62,000 nucleotides of DNA from Neocallimastix lanati (nom. inval.) (taxonomy: Eukaryota > Neocallimastigomycota > Neocallimastigomycetes > Neocallimastigales > Neocallimastigaceae), in the NCBI GenBank assembly GCA_016946835.1, contig JACVTC010000114.1:137501-199500 (forward strand), written 5' to 3'. A program made the position numbers and the translations under genes. The notes under the pieces are model-generated. The model searched no databases. It saw only the letters and a list, made by a program, of their open reading frames with translations, and was not told the origin of the DNA. Positions 1-15,850 of the stretch are shown here, piece by piece (position 1 is the stretch's first letter; every line of letters begins with the position of its first letter).

Positions 1-481
1 TTTTTATTTAATAATACGTATTATAATTAATAATTTTAAAAATTAATACTTGGTTTATCAATATCATTATTTATTAAATTAATACAGTTAGAAAAAATAT
101 GATCCAAACTATATTACATTTTATTAAAATATATACCAATATTTATTTAATAAATCAAATTCTTAAAAGTAATATAATATCATTAAATTATAATAATTAT
201 TGAAATTTATTTTACATAAAGAAATTATAATTTTAAATTCTCTTTCTGTACAAAATTATTAGTAAAAATAAATTATAATCATATAAACTCTTAATAATAG
301 CATATAATTATATATATATATGTATAAAATTCAATTATATAAATTAATAAATTAATATTAAAATATATATTTATAGCATATTAAAATATGTAAATTTAAA
401 TGTAACTCTATATTTTTAGCATATAAAAATTTGTATTTATAATTATGTTAATATAATAATTTCTATTTGATAGGTGCTTCA

Positions 482-486
482 TTGAA

Positions 487-549
<63 letters not shown>

Positions 550-596
550 GTTTTTGTTGTTGTTGTTGTTGTTGTTTTTGTTATTGTTGTGGTTGA

Positions 597-692
<96 letters not shown>
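482..692. repeat. (TTA)n microsatellite with TTG interruption
   Basis: Nearly pure TTA trinucleotide array. It is interrupted around 549-598 by TTG/TTT-rich units and then resumes as pure TTA. Any poly-Leu reading frame here is a by-product of the repeat. The rest of 1-896 is AT-rich sequence in which I see no gene; it includes the presumed promoter of the downstream ORC3 gene. Confidence 0.9.
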
Positions 693-693
<1 letters not shown>

Positions 694-896
694 ATTTATT
701 TAATTTTGATTCATTTGTTTACTTTTATGTTATTATATAATTTTTAATTGTACTTAATTTTGAATATCGAATTAATTAATTATTAATTTATAAATTAATT
801 AATTACTTCATAGAAAAAATAATAATAAAATAAAAAATTAAAAATAGCATATATATATATATTTTAAAGTAACTTTAGACAAAATATAAAGTAAAA

Positions 897-1119
897 ATGG
901 TTTTAAATTCTTCAATTAATATTTCTGAAGCATATGATTCTTTATCAGAAGTACGTAATATAGCAAGTAATTTTATATAAAAAAAATTATATTAAAAATA
1001 TATTTCAAAAAAAAAAAAAAAAAAAAGTATATATATATATTGCAAAATTATTAAATTATTAATCCATTTTTCAATTTAATTTTTAAAAATCGTTGAATAC
1101 TTAAATATTATAAAATATT

Positions 1120-1176
<57 letters not shown>

Positions 1177-3191
1177 GGCTTGTTTTATATTATGGCCGTC
1201 AGAAAAAAAAAAGCATAATGGTAAAATATGTTACTATTAATTGATTTTACATTGGTATATTTGAAATATAATTTTAATATATTATTATTATTTTTTTTTT
1301 AACCTTATTTTTTCATAATGTTATATTAATTATATATTATCTGATTTGCTATACTCTTTCCTTACGACTTATAATATTTGTTAATATATTTATGAATTAA
1401 ATTTCACAATGGACAAATAATAATAATGATAATAATAATAATGATAATGATAATAATGATATTGATAATGATAATTATGTATAGAATTTACAAAAAATGA
1501 TGGATTTCAGCCTTTAATGGATAAAACTGAAACTCAAAATTTTATAAATCAGAGACATAATAAATACTTTAAAATATGGAACAAAATAAAGACAAAAATT
1601 GATGTATGAGAAAGTTTTTTTTTTTTTTTTTTTGTAAAATAAATATCAATATATATATATAAATTAATTTTTTTTTGCTTATTAATTCATTAAATATATA
1701 TATATATATATATTTATATTACAAAATAAATATAAAAAAACAATTAGCAATTAATTTTTGAGTTAAATTTATCTGCCACTAATGAAATTTTCAATTTTGT
1801 CCAAAGTAAATTAAATAATAATACAAAAGAAGATTTAATGTAAATATATTAATTGAAATTCATTATTATTATATTTATAATTTAAATAATTTATTAATAA
1901 TATATTTAATTTTAAAAAAAAAAAATAAATAAGTAATAATTCACAATTACCATTTAAAGAAATTCCAACAGGATTAATTTTTTCCGGTAAATTGTTTAAC
2001 TAATTATTTATTAATAATTAATAAATTTTAGTATTTATAATATATTTAATCATTAATAATTTTAAATTAAAAAGGTATTAATCCTGATCATAAGAGAATT
2101 TATAAGCAAATAGTAACTAAAATAAAATCAATACCAACTAATCATGTAGCAGTTTTAGAATCTAAAGATTGTATAAATTTAAAAAATACAATGAAAATTA
2201 TAATAGAACAACTTATGGAAAAGTCAATGACTGAAGATAATGTAAATAAATATAAATCCTCGTATAATCAATAGACATTAATAAAATATTTTTGTATTAA
2301 TTTGAAAAAAAAATAAAATATTTAAAAAAATAAAATATTTAAAAAAATAAAATATTAAAAAAAAAATAAAAAAATAAAAAAATAAAAAAATAAAAAAAAT
2401 AAAAAATATATATATAAAATAAATATTTATATAATATTATTTTATAAATCAAAAGGAAATTATTGATACAACTGAATTTTACAAGAAAAGTAAAGTAAAA
2501 AAGAGTAATAAAGCACCCAATTATGATCCATATATTTTATTGGGATGGTACAAACACTTAAAGGAAGCATCTTCTTATAATAAAACTGAAATTAATGCCG
2601 AATCAAATTCAACAACTATAAAAACAGATACAAAAAATGAAGATAAAAATGATAATATATCCAGTAATTTCAATAGTGGTAATCATAAATTGATATTATT
2701 AATTGAAGATTTTGAATGTTTCGATGTTTTACTACTTCAAGATTTAATTTCAATATTCAGGTTTTTAATTGAAAAAAAATATATAATAATAATAATAATT
2801 ATAATTAATTAATTTAAAATATTTTTTAAGGATTTAAAAATTCTATATTTACTGTTATATAACTATTATTATTATTATTGTTGTTGTTGTTGTTTAAAAT
2901 AGTGGATATAGTGAAGAACTACCAATAATATTATTAATAGGTATCGCAACATCATTAGAAACTTTTCATCAATCATTACCAATATCTTCACTTTCACTTT
3001 TACAAATTGAAAAATTCAAATTATTACAATCGTATGAATGTATTAATGAAATTATTGAAAAAACATTTATTGATGATGTTGATGACTTTAAACTTGGTAT
3101 AAAGCCTTATCAGTATTTATTAGATAATTTTAATTTCTTAAATCTATCGGTTGATTCCTTCATTCGAGGAATTAAGGTTTATATAATAATT

Positions 3192-3243
<52 letters not shown>

Positions 3244-3306
3244 TAATAATAATGATAATAATTAATTGATGTTTTAATTTAATTATTAATTATTATTTAT
3301 TTATTA

Positions 3307-3351
<45 letters not shown>

Positions 3352-5575
3352 TATATATATATATATGGTTTATTTATAAGTTTTCAGTAATGTATCATTT
3401 TTATTCCAATCCATTAAGTGTTCTTTCTTCAATAGATCCAACTTCACCAGAAATTGATATAATTCTAAAAAGTTTAACAAAAAGACATTTAGATGAAGCT
3501 AAAGTTTTAACTTTTGGATCATTTAAAAAGTAATAATAATAATAATAATAATAAACATTGTAATAATAATCTAATTTAATTTTATTTTTATAAAATCTTT
3601 ATGCTAATTATGATATTATTAAAAAAAAAATTTTTTTTTTTTATCAGTTATGTTAATTCAATAAAATCAAAATCACCCCAACTTGTATATAAATTATTAA
3701 CTGATGATGAAACTTTAAAAAGTTCAATTAAAGAAGGTTTAATTGGTTTACATAATTATCATATAAAATTTAGAATTGGATTTAAATGCCTTCTTGAACT
3801 CCAAAAACTATTTCAATCACCTCTATTTAAGAAATCGAAAAGAGCATTATATTTAATAAGTTTACAAGAATCATTATTTGATTCGAGCCATGTTCAATTA
3901 CTCATTAAACGATCAAAGTAAATATAGTTAAAAATTGATTTATTATTTTAAGATTTATTGTTTATACTGTAATATATTAATTAATTTTATTTAATTTATA
4001 TATATATATAATTTATTTATTGCTATGTTATATTAATATTTATATATTTATATAATTATAAATATATATATATATATTATATTATAGAATGATAGCATAC
4101 CCATCCATAAAAGCATTTTTAGAAAAAGTAAGAATTTTGAATAATGAAGATGAACAAGCTAAACCATTATTAAAAAAGCATATGGAAGTTTTGGATGGAA
4201 TATTAAAAAATTTTGAAAAATTAGATGAACAAGGAAATGAAATTAAAGATGAAAAAAAGCAGATAAAAAGGAGAGGAAAAAATATAAAAGAAAATCTTAA
4301 ACAAGAGGATGATAATAATGAAATTAATGATAAAAAAGATTTAGAGAGCAAAGATGCAAATAAAGAAGAAATGGAAAAAATAGAAGTAAAAACCCATGAA
4401 AATGATGAAAATAACAAAAAAGATGAAAAAAATGAAAAAAATGAAGATGAAATGGTCATTATTAATAAAAACGGAAAAAGACTACTAAATAAAAATATAG
4501 ATCTTCCAAATAATAAATCAATATATAATGAAGTATTAAATAACTATTTTTCAGACAATAATGGATTGGTTGGTTCTCAGAGAGAAACTAAAATTTCAAA
4601 AAGATTAAGAGCAGAGGAATTACAAGGATATGATACAATGATTAATGATATAAATCAATTTATATCAAATTATTTTAGGTAAATAAATCTTTATCTATAC
4701 TGAAAATTATATACTAAAGTTAAAAAATTGAACGTTAATAATTGAATATTATCTAATTCAAATAAATTAAAAAAAATTTTTTTAATATAAAATAAATAAT
4801 TTTTTTTTTTTTTGTATTATAGAGAAACACTAAAATGTTATAAAGAATTTCCATATTACGAAATTATATATTATACAGAAAGTTCAAAATTAAAAAAAGT
4901 AAATAATATTTAATTATTTATTATATATATTATGTATATTGTATAAACTATATATATTATATATATTATATATGTATATATTTAATGTATTTATTCATTT
5001 ATTAAATTATTAATTTTAATTTATTAACATATAATCCTATATAAATAATTTAATCAAATAGAGTTTTTCGGCACAACCAAGAAGTGTGATACATACTGCT
5101 TTAAATTACCCAAAGCATTATCTTAATTGTCAATGCTGCAGTGAAAATGATCATATAATTGAATCTTCACTTCATGATACCTGTATTGCTTATAAACTTT
5201 ATTTAGAATGTGGAAAATTGATTAATCTTTATGATTGGTTTGTAGCATTTGGTAACATTATAAAAGATAAAATGAATCGTACAGAACAGAAAGAAAAAGA
5301 ACTTAATAAGAAATTAAAAATGAAAAAAAAGGAACAAGATAAAAAACAAAAAAGAGAAAAGAAAAAAAATGAAGCCATTGGAATTGATGATAATGACATT
5401 ATAGATTTAGATACTGATAATGAAATTAGTAAAGGTGATTCTAGTAATAATAATGATGATGATGATGAAAATGAATCCTTAAGTGATAATGGTAATGAAA
5501 GTAATGAAGACAGTGATGAAAATGAAGATGAAAATGAATTTAATGAAAAAGAAATACAGTAAGTCTAATATTTTA

Positions 5576-5606
<31 letters not shown>

Positions 5607-5868
5607 ATTAATATTAAATAATTCTTAAATTAAGTTTATAAAAATTTTTTATTGATATTGATATTAATTTTATTTTATTTTTTATTTTTTATTTTTTATT
5701 TTATTTTTTATTATTTTATTTTTTTTTTTTTTTACATATCATTATTTTTGAAAATAATAAAGGGCAAGATTTATTAGAGCTATTTCTGAACTACAATATT
5801 TTGGATTTATTAAATCTACAAACAGAAAAGTAGATCATGTTATAAAATTAACATGGGGATCAGATTAA
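897..5868 (+). CDS. ORC3: Origin recognition complex subunit 3 (ORC3), 14 exons
   Basis: Subunit of the nuclear origin recognition complex that licenses DNA replication. Exons: 897-950, 1178-1220, 1485-1603, 1763-1839, 1934-1986, 2075-2241, 2456-2760, 2903-3176, 3381-3529, 3648-3917, 4088-4678, 4823-4898, 5062-5558, 5763-5868. Phases join exactly to 927 codons (926 aa). Family signatures seen: an N-terminal [11 protein letters not shown] block, [54 protein letters not shown], and a C-terminal [17 protein letters not shown] winged-helix segment ending [10 protein letters not shown]. These match the conserved order of metazoan and fungal ORC3. Two charged low-complexity insertions break the C-terminal half: Lys/Glu-rich at about 4230-4460 and acidic/Asn-rich at about 5280-5540. 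The first ATG, directly before the conserved N-terminus, was chosen. Intron 2 carries an AAT/GAT stretch (about 1418-1478) that could be read as Asn/Asp but lies before the acceptor. Short first exons are less certain than the rest. Confidence 0.93.
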
Positions 5869-6556
5869 AATAAAATAATTTTTAATAAAAATCTAATTGA
5901 TATAGATTATATAAGATATAAATTATATAAAAAGTAATAGTATTTAATTATATTAAATTTAAAATAATAGTTGATATAATTAAATATAATCCTAAATAAA
6001 ATTATGAAAAAATAGAATAAAATAATATTTTTACATAATTTTGAGTAGAAAATAAGTTAAAATAAATAAATAAATAATAGCAATAGTATTATTAGCAATA
6101 CTAATAGTATCATTTTATTATTTATCATTTTTATAAAAATAAAAAAAAAAAAAAATTAATTATATTTATTATTTATTATAATTATTTAATTATTTATTAA
6201 ATTGATTTGTACTTAAATTAATAATAAAATAATATTTATATATTTGGTTATTGATTTATTTATATATTAGTTATTGATGGTTATTTAATAATAATAAATT
6301 AACATTTTTATATAGATAATTAATTATTTTGAATAAAATATATATATTATTTTTTTTTATAATAATATATATATGTGTTTGTGTGTATAATATATATATA
6401 TATATATATATAAATATTCTATTATTGTCAATTGAAATATATCATTAAATTATTATTAGTAGTATTTCTTTCATAAAAAATGAATAGATATTCTTTATAG
6501 AGTAATTGTTTATATTTTTTTTATAATAATAATAATAATAATAAAAAAATATTAAT

Positions 6557-6601
<45 letters not shown>

Positions 6602-7587
6602 TAATAATAATAATAATAATATAATTTATACAAGAAATACTTTTATTTACTTTGATAGAATAAATTAATTATAAAGATATGGTGCATGATTAACATATAT
6701 ATGATAAATTTATACGAACTATAAAAAAGAAATTTAAAATATAAAAATATAAATATTTTTTTTTTATTTAGATGTTGTAAATATCTAGGCATATATGACG
6801 TCCTTCTTTTTTAAATAACACCATATATATACTGTGAGTACAGCAGTTTAATATTCAATATATATGGGATTACCACAAACATATATAAATTTATTATACG
6901 GCCACAATAATTACTAATTGGTCATACCGGTTCGGCTTCCACAATTTTCTTTGATCTAGATATCTAGATAAGATTCAACATTGAAACAATCAGGTAATAG
7001 CTTAATATTATTGTAAGCAAGATGTTTTTCTTCAATTAAGATTTTTAATATAAGAAGGGAGGGCAAATGGAAGGCTTGTCCTCTCTTTTTGGAGGGAACA
7101 AAAGCTTTAATAAACTTCCTGAATAGAGAAATAGTAATGGGAATGAAATATAGTTAATCTATATTTCAGCATAAATAATTAAAAAATAAATTATATTACT
7201 TTTAAAATTATAAGATTTTAAGTATTGATAAATTTTACACCATACTCTAATGTTTTATAAAAATAATAGTAATAATAAATAAATAAATTATAAAAAATAA
7301 AAAAAATTAAAAAAAAAAAAAATATATAAAGTTTTAAAATTATTTTTAATATATTTTTTATTATTAATAATATTGTGTTTAAAAAAAAATAAATAAATAA
7401 ATAAATAAATAAAAGATAAACAAAAATAAACTATTATTGATTTTATTGTCTGATACATTAGAAATTCAGTTAATACTCTATAATTTTAATTATTAAAAAG
7501 GATAAAAATATTTCATAATTTTTAAATGTTTTTAAAATTCATTACTTTTATAATAAATAAACTATTATTATTATGTTTTGTAAATTG

Positions 7588-7622
<35 letters not shown>

Positions 7623-7965
7623 TAAAAAGATAAAAAGTATTAAAAAAGTATATAAAATATATATTTTATATTTTATATTTTATATTTTATAATTTTGATT
7701 AATAAATAATGAAAATATTAATAATTACTATTAATATTTTTTTAAAGCTATACACTTATGATAGCAATTATATTTTGGAATCCGCATTCCTGTTATTAAA
7801 ATGATTAAAGCAAAATTTTACATATTTATATAATATATATTTATCTTAGTTGAATAAGATTAAAAAAATATATTATTATTAAATCATTAATTTCGAAAGA
7901 AAGATATATATATATATTTATTTTGAATTAAATTAACAAATTAATTTATATTATGAATGAGTAAA
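5869..7965. other. Gene-poor convergent spacer between ORC3 and the dehydrogenase gene
   Basis: AT-rich sequence with AAT microsatellites (about 6526-6541 and 6559-6620), TA runs, a poly-A run near 7588-7620 and TATTT/ATTTT short tandems near 7660-7695. No convincing reading frame is seen apart from the GC-richer island listed separately. It lies between the 3' ends of two convergent genes, so it should hold both terminators, but no single signal stands out. Confidence 0.6.
6765..7150. other. GC-richer non-coding island, probable transposon relic
   Basis: This stretch is clearly less AT-rich than its surroundings and has complex, non-repetitive sequence (for example around 6920-6950 and 7060-7110). 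Neither strand gives a sustained reading frame. A GGTTCGGCTTCC string near 6931 vaguely resembles a pol III B box, but no matching A box or cloverleaf could be found. A decayed mobile element or an unrecognised ncRNA are both possible. Confidence 0.3.
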
Positions 7966-8061
7966 TTATAATTTAGCTCTTTCACTAAATTTATCTTGTA
8001 ATTCTTCTAATTCCTTTCTTCTTTTTTCCTCCTTTTCTTTTTCAATACGATGCTTTCTCAT
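7966..8061 (-). CDS. Short charged coding-like segment (31 aa), unrecognised
   Basis: ATG at 8061 opens a 31-residue frame with stop 7968-7966. Its highly charged Lys/Glu/Arg composition looks like the C-terminus of a helical protein and differs from the surrounding AT-rich DNA. It starts only 30 bp past the stop of the dehydrogenase gene on the same strand. It could be a 3'-UTR remnant, a decayed exon of another gene, or a leftover from gene fusion or rearrangement. I do not recognise it. Confidence 0.25.
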   Translation of the reverse strand: MRKHRIEKEKEEKRRKELEELQDKFSERAKL

Positions 8062-8091
8062 TTTAATATTTCCACAGGAATGCGCGTTATT

Positions 8092-10743
<2,652 letters not shown>

Positions 10744-13675
10744 GATAGAACTTTATATCAAAGTTAAATATATTATTAATGTTTAGTATATTATTATATA
10801 AAAATAATGATTATATTAAAATGAAATATTGATTCTATATATGTAAAAGCATACAATACATTCTAATTCAATTACCTTTTTCTTTTCTTTATTTTAATTG
10901 AGAGAAAAAGAAATGATTATTTCTTTAATATTATTATCATAATTTTTTTTTTTAAATTCTAGCTTTGGATTTAAAAATATATTTTAAAAAAAATAGACAA
11001 ATTAAAATATTTTTATAGTATAAAAAAAAAAAAAAAATTATAAAATAAAATAAAAAAAGTACATAAAATGATTATTATAATTAAAAATAAAAGTAGATTA
11101 TAAAGAAATTTTATTATTTAATATAAAAATAATTTATTAAATATTTTTTTTATTATTATTATTTATATTATCTTATTCAATATATTAAAAATATATATTT
11201 ATTATATATTTAAATTACTATATATTTTATTATATATATATATTTTTAGAAAAGAATTTAGTTATTTTATTTATAATTATTAAAATTGAAAAGAATTTGG
11301 AATTACTATATTTAAAATTATAATTGAAAAATATATATAAAATATAAAAAAATAATATTTTTATATTATTAAATATATATAGAAACTTCAAACAAAAATT
11401 TATTAATATATTAGGATATATCAAACAATTTTAACCATAAAAAAAATAATATTAAATATATATTTTTTTATTTTGTTTTTTATCTATAAAACATTAAATA
11501 AAAATTATTAAATAAATATAAACATATTTCATTAGTAATATGACTTGAATTGTGACCAGATAAAATATTAAAAACATCCCTAATGATTAATATTATCAAT
11601 AATATTATTAAATTGTAATTATTAATTATTATTTTATTATATATATTTTTATATAAAGTATTTTAGAGATTTAGCAAATGATAAATCCTAACTAGAATTA
11701 TATATAAGTTTTTCCAAAAGCTAAATTTATAATAAATTAAATTATGATGGATTATTCTACACAAAAAAATAAATCGAATAAATGTATTAAACCTAATCTT
11801 TTAATATATATCAAAAAAAAAAAAAAATTAATAGTACTTTTAATATAATGGAAAACAAAAAACTTTCAGAAAAAATATCAGATTAAGATCAATTCATAAA
11901 AACTTAGCCATTTATTCCAAAAATATATGAATAAGGCATTAAATAAGTAAGATCTACTTATACTCTATAGCTGTTATAAAAATAGTATAATATCTAGTAT
12001 TTAATTTGAATTTTAAATAGTTAGTTTTAATTAAGGAACTTAAAATTCTTAAAAATATCTATTAATAAATAATATATATATTGATAAATAAAAAAAAAAT
12101 AAAATAAAATAATAAGTATTAAATATAAAAATACTAATAGTATTAATATATTAATAATTATCATATTTTATTTTATAATTTTACGATATTAATATTAACT
12201 TTTAACATTAAAAGTATTGGATTAAATTCCCTAACAATATTTATTAAATTTATTCTATAAAAAAAAATTATAGGTATTTGGTATACAAATTTTTTTACAT
12301 TGATTTTTTTTATCCTTATTTTTAATGTATTTAGAGCTATCATTTAAATAAAAATACATTTAAATATTAACAATGTAAAATTATTATGTAATTTTGTATT
12401 AATGATATTATTACGATTTATCAATATTAATATTAATTTTTTTTATATATGTATATACATTTATATATATTTATTAAAATTTTTATTTTTAATATTATTA
12501 TTTTATATTTGAATATTTGTTAATTTTTAATAATTTTTTTTTTTTTGTATTAATATATTATAATCAAATACTTATTAGCCTTATATTAAATTATATGCAT
12601 GAAAGTAATCTAAATTTTTTTTTATTGTATTATTATTTTTTATGATATTATTATTATTATCCATTTTTATTGTTATTAATGGTAAAATAATAATTAATGT
12701 GATTTTTGTTTAGTTAATTTTTAAAAAGGTTACACAAAAAAAAGAGGTTAGTTTTCTCTATCTGTTTTTACAATACAATACATTAAGCTACATTAATATA
12801 TTTTTTTTTTGTTAAGTTAATTTTAAAAAAGGTTACACAAAAAAAAGAGGTTAGTTTTCTCTATCTGTTTTTACAATACAATACATTAAGCTACATTAAT
12901 ATATTTTTTTTTTGTTAAGTTAATTTTAAAAAAGGTTACACAAAAAAAAGAGGTTAGTTTTCTCTATCTGTTTTTACAATACAATACATTAAGCTACATT
13001 AATATATTTTTTATTTATCACATTAGATTTATTTTTGAACACTTTAAAAAAATTCTGATACAGATTCGAATGATAATTTTTATCCATATGGAGTTATCAT
13101 CGATGAATGAGAAGAATTAGAGGTCATTTCTTCCTAGAAACTCATAAAGTAGTTTTTTAATATTAATATAAAATATTTCATATATTTTATTATTTTATTT
13201 TCATGTATTATTTTTTAATAAATATTATTAAATATAGTTTATTCTTAGTCAAAAAAAAAAAAAAAAAAACTTAAAAAAAAGTTTAATCATTTAAAATTAT
13301 TAGATTTACATATTGTTATTAAATATATATTATTAAATGGTTTTTTATTATTTTTATATCATATATATGTAATTATTTTAGCGTTATTAGTAATAGAAAA
13401 TGTGTTTAAATAAATATAACAGAAATATTAGTTCTTTTGCACACTATATTGATTATATGATTTTTAGAACACTTTCGTTGTGACGTTTAGTTTAACTTTA
13501 TATAATATTGAGTATATGTTATATTGACATGTAAAAAAAAAATATTTAAACATATATTTTTCAAAGAATTTTTTCATTAATGATTTATTAGATATTAATA
13601 AAGAGAAATTTTATTCTAGTCATATTAATATAAAATAATTATAATTATTTTATTATTATTAATTTTACATCGAAA
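10744..13675. other. Divergent intergenic region, about 2.9 kb
   Basis: It lies between two divergent genes and should contain both promoters. The sequence is mostly simple AT-rich DNA with homopolymer runs. A three-copy 103-bp tandem repeat (listed separately) sits near 12.7-13.0 kb. At 13035-13135 a short coding-like stretch with in-frame stops suggests a decayed gene fragment; I do not recognise it. No tRNA or other structured RNA was seen. Confidence 0.6.
12705..13013. repeat. 103-bp tandem repeat, three copies
   Basis: The string GGTTACACAAAAAAAAGAGG recurs at 12728, 12831 and 12934, an exact 103-bp period. The three units are almost identical, including the ACAATACAATACATTAAGC block. 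The first unit starts with slightly diverged sequence. High identity points to recent amplification. No coding potential is evident. Confidence 0.93.
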
Positions 13676-15397
13676 ATGAATCATACAGTATTTTATGCTA
13701 ACAACAGAAAAATCTCTCTTTATATTTGGGAAAATCAAAATTATTTTAGACCATTAGCTATTATTCAAATTGTTCATGGATTTTTTGATCATGCTTCGAG
13801 ATATGATGAATTTGCCCAATTTTTAGTACGTCATAATTTTGTTGTGGTGGCTCATGATTTAAATGGCCATGGCTACACTACTTCAATTCCTTCTAATCAT
13901 GAGGTTCCCAATATATCATCTATTTCATCACTTTCTTCTCCTCTTTCATATTCAAAAACATATAAAAACTCTTTAGTAGTTAATGAAAATCAGTACTCTC
14001 AAATACCCAATTCCCAAGGTTATGATCTTAATGAAAATAAAAAGAAATCTAAAACACCAGTCAATATTCAAAACTATACTATATCATCAAATGATAATTC
14101 AAAGGAGAAAAATGAAATTAAAAAAATGCCTAATTCTATTAATACATCTTCTAAATTTGTTGGTATATCTACTATACCTAAAGCTTCCCCGGTTAATCAG
14201 AATGAATTAGATATAACGCCTGACTGTCAAAGTTCGGATTTAAAAATTGATAATAATAATTCAAACTATGCTAATAATAAAGATAATGATAATGAATTAC
14301 CGTCATATTCATCATCTTTTTCACATTTAGGTTATGAGGATGGAAACATGTTTGAAAATGATGTTGCTGACATAATTGCTATTTCATCCTATTGTCGAGA
14401 ACGTTTTCTTCATTTACCTCTAATTTTATTAGGTGTTGGATATGGAAGTTTTTTAGTTCAATATTTCATTGAACATAATAAATATAGATTAAATAATAGG
14501 AATAAAAATTGGGAAAGAGAAGATTCATCTTCATATAATAATAGAAGTAATTATCATCATCATAATAATCATCGGTATCATCAAAAAAAAAGACATAAAC
14601 ATCAGCATTCTTCGAAACATAATGAAAAAAAATATAATAAAGAAGTATATGAAGGTGATGATTCTTCTCTCATACAGAGACATTGTTTAACTGATCCTAC
14701 TATTAATGGATTTATACTTTGTGGTACAAATTATATGAAAGGATTAATTCTCAGAACTAATGTAGTTTATTCAAATCTACTTTATTATATTAAAGGGAAA
14801 AATTATAGAACAAACTTTTTATTTCCATCAATTTTTCAAACATATAAACTTCAAACTGAAAGTGAACTTTTAAGTTCTGATTCTGATTCTGACTCTGATT
14901 CTGATTCTACTTCAGATTCTGATTCATATATTGAATCGCCTAGACCAGGAGAAAGTTCGAAAGAACGAATTTCAGTTCCGATAGTAACATTTTCTTCTTC
15001 TGAAATTCAAAAAGATAAACCTCTTAATCAATGGTTTACCAGAAATTATTATGAGCTAACTAAAGCTCAGAGGGATCCATTATGTAACTTCAGTTATTCT
15101 ACAAATTTTTATCGTTCTTTATTGAATGCTACTAATAAACTCTATAAAAAAAAAAGTGGAAAAGCTATTAATACAAAAATACCTATATTAATTGTTGTGG
15201 GTGATCATGATCCTTTAGGAAATTATAGTAAAGGACCTGTTAAACTTTATAATTTTTATAAAGATTATAAAGTTAATAATGTTAAACTTTTTATTTATGA
15301 AAATGCGAGACATTCGGTTTTATTTGAAAATAATAAAGTAGAAATTTATCATGATATTTTAAAATGGACCAATGATAACATTTTAACTGGTTATTAA
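13676..15397 (+). CDS. Alpha/beta-hydrolase of the monoacylglycerol lipase type, nucleophile Ser replaced
   Basis: Single-exon protein of 573 aa. The N-terminus has the serine aminopeptidase/lysophospholipase (Hydrolase_4) pattern: VHGFFDHASRYDEFAQFL (about residue 33 on), then VVAHDLNGHG. The acid and base of the triad are visible: Asp in VVGDHDPLG (about 512) and His in ARHSVLF (about 546). At the nucleophile elbow the family's GHSMGS pattern reads GVGYGS (residues 253-258), so Gly 255 stands where the catalytic Ser should be; Ser258 follows three residues later. Relatives are about 300 aa. The excess length comes from Ser/Asn-rich insertions at about residues 75-215, a His/Lys/Arg-rich insertion at about 275-320, and an Asp-Ser repeat near 400-420. 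It may be a pseudoenzyme or may use another residue. The substrate cannot be deduced. No signal peptide is evident. Confidence 0.8.
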   Translation: MNHTVFYANNRKISLYIWENQNYFRPLAIIQIVHGFFDHASRYDEFAQFLVRHNFVVVAHDLNGHGYTTSIPSNHEVPNISSISSLSSPLSYSKTYKNSLVVNENQYSQIPNSQGYDLNENKKKSKTPVNIQNYTISSNDNSKEKNEIKKMPNSINTSSKFVGISTIPKASPVNQNELDITPDCQSSDLKIDNNNSNYANNKDNDNELPSYSSSFSHLGYEDGNMFENDVADIIAISSYCRERFLHLPLILLGVGYGSFLVQYFIEHNKYRLNNRNKNWEREDSSSYNNRSNYHHHNNHRYHQKKRHKHQHSSKHNEKKYNKEVYEGDDSSLIQRHCLTDPTINGFILCGTNYMKGLILRTNVVYSNLLYYIKGKNYRTNFLFPSIFQTYKLQTESELLSSDSDSDSDSDSTSDSDSYIESPRPGESSKERISVPIVTFSSSEIQKDKPLNQWFTRNYYELTKAQRDPLCNFSYSTNFYRSLLNATNKLYKKKSGKAINTKIPILIVVGDHDPLGNYSKGPVKLYNFYKDYKVNNVKLFIYENARHSVLFENNKVEIYHDILKWTNDNILTGY

Positions 15398-15805
15398 CTT
15401 ATATTTTGTGTTAAAGAAATAAAATAATAATTATATTATTTTTAATTATAAATCATAAATAATTATAATTTTGTTAATGGTTATATTATATATAATATTA
15501 TATTGTATTAAATAATAGTATTATTTCATTATATTTAATATGCTGCTAAATTATTTTCATTTTATTAAATTAAAATTAAATAAAATATCTCATGTATGAA
15601 TATTTAATTATGAGTAATTACTGACATTTGTATTAATAATAATCTATTATTATAAGTATTATAATTATTTTTTATTTGTAATTCGATTTCAAATATTATT
15701 TATATTATTTGAAAGATGCTAAAATAGAATTTATTATTTTATGAACTTTATCCTTTCTGAAAAACATTAATATTAAAATTTTAAAATTGATATTAATTGT
15801 CTAAC

Positions 15806-15850
<45 letters not shown>

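Noticed and set aside
467-703. Poly-Leu open frame
   Set aside because: By-product of a TTA microsatellite; no other residues or homology.
1418-1480. Possible Asn/Asp-rich coding exon in ORC3 intron 2
   Set aside because: An in-frame TAG directly precedes the conserved exon, and the acceptor at 1484 gives correct phase without it.
4082-4459. Ser/Phe-rich minus-strand frame
   Set aside because: Antisense shadow of the Lys/Glu-rich exon of ORC3.
6925-6950. Possible pol III B box / tRNA relic
   Set aside because: No A box at suitable distance and no cloverleaf could be folded.
11230-11424. 64-aa minus-strand frame
   Set aside because: Ile/Phe/Lys/Asn composition expected from random AT-rich DNA; no motif.
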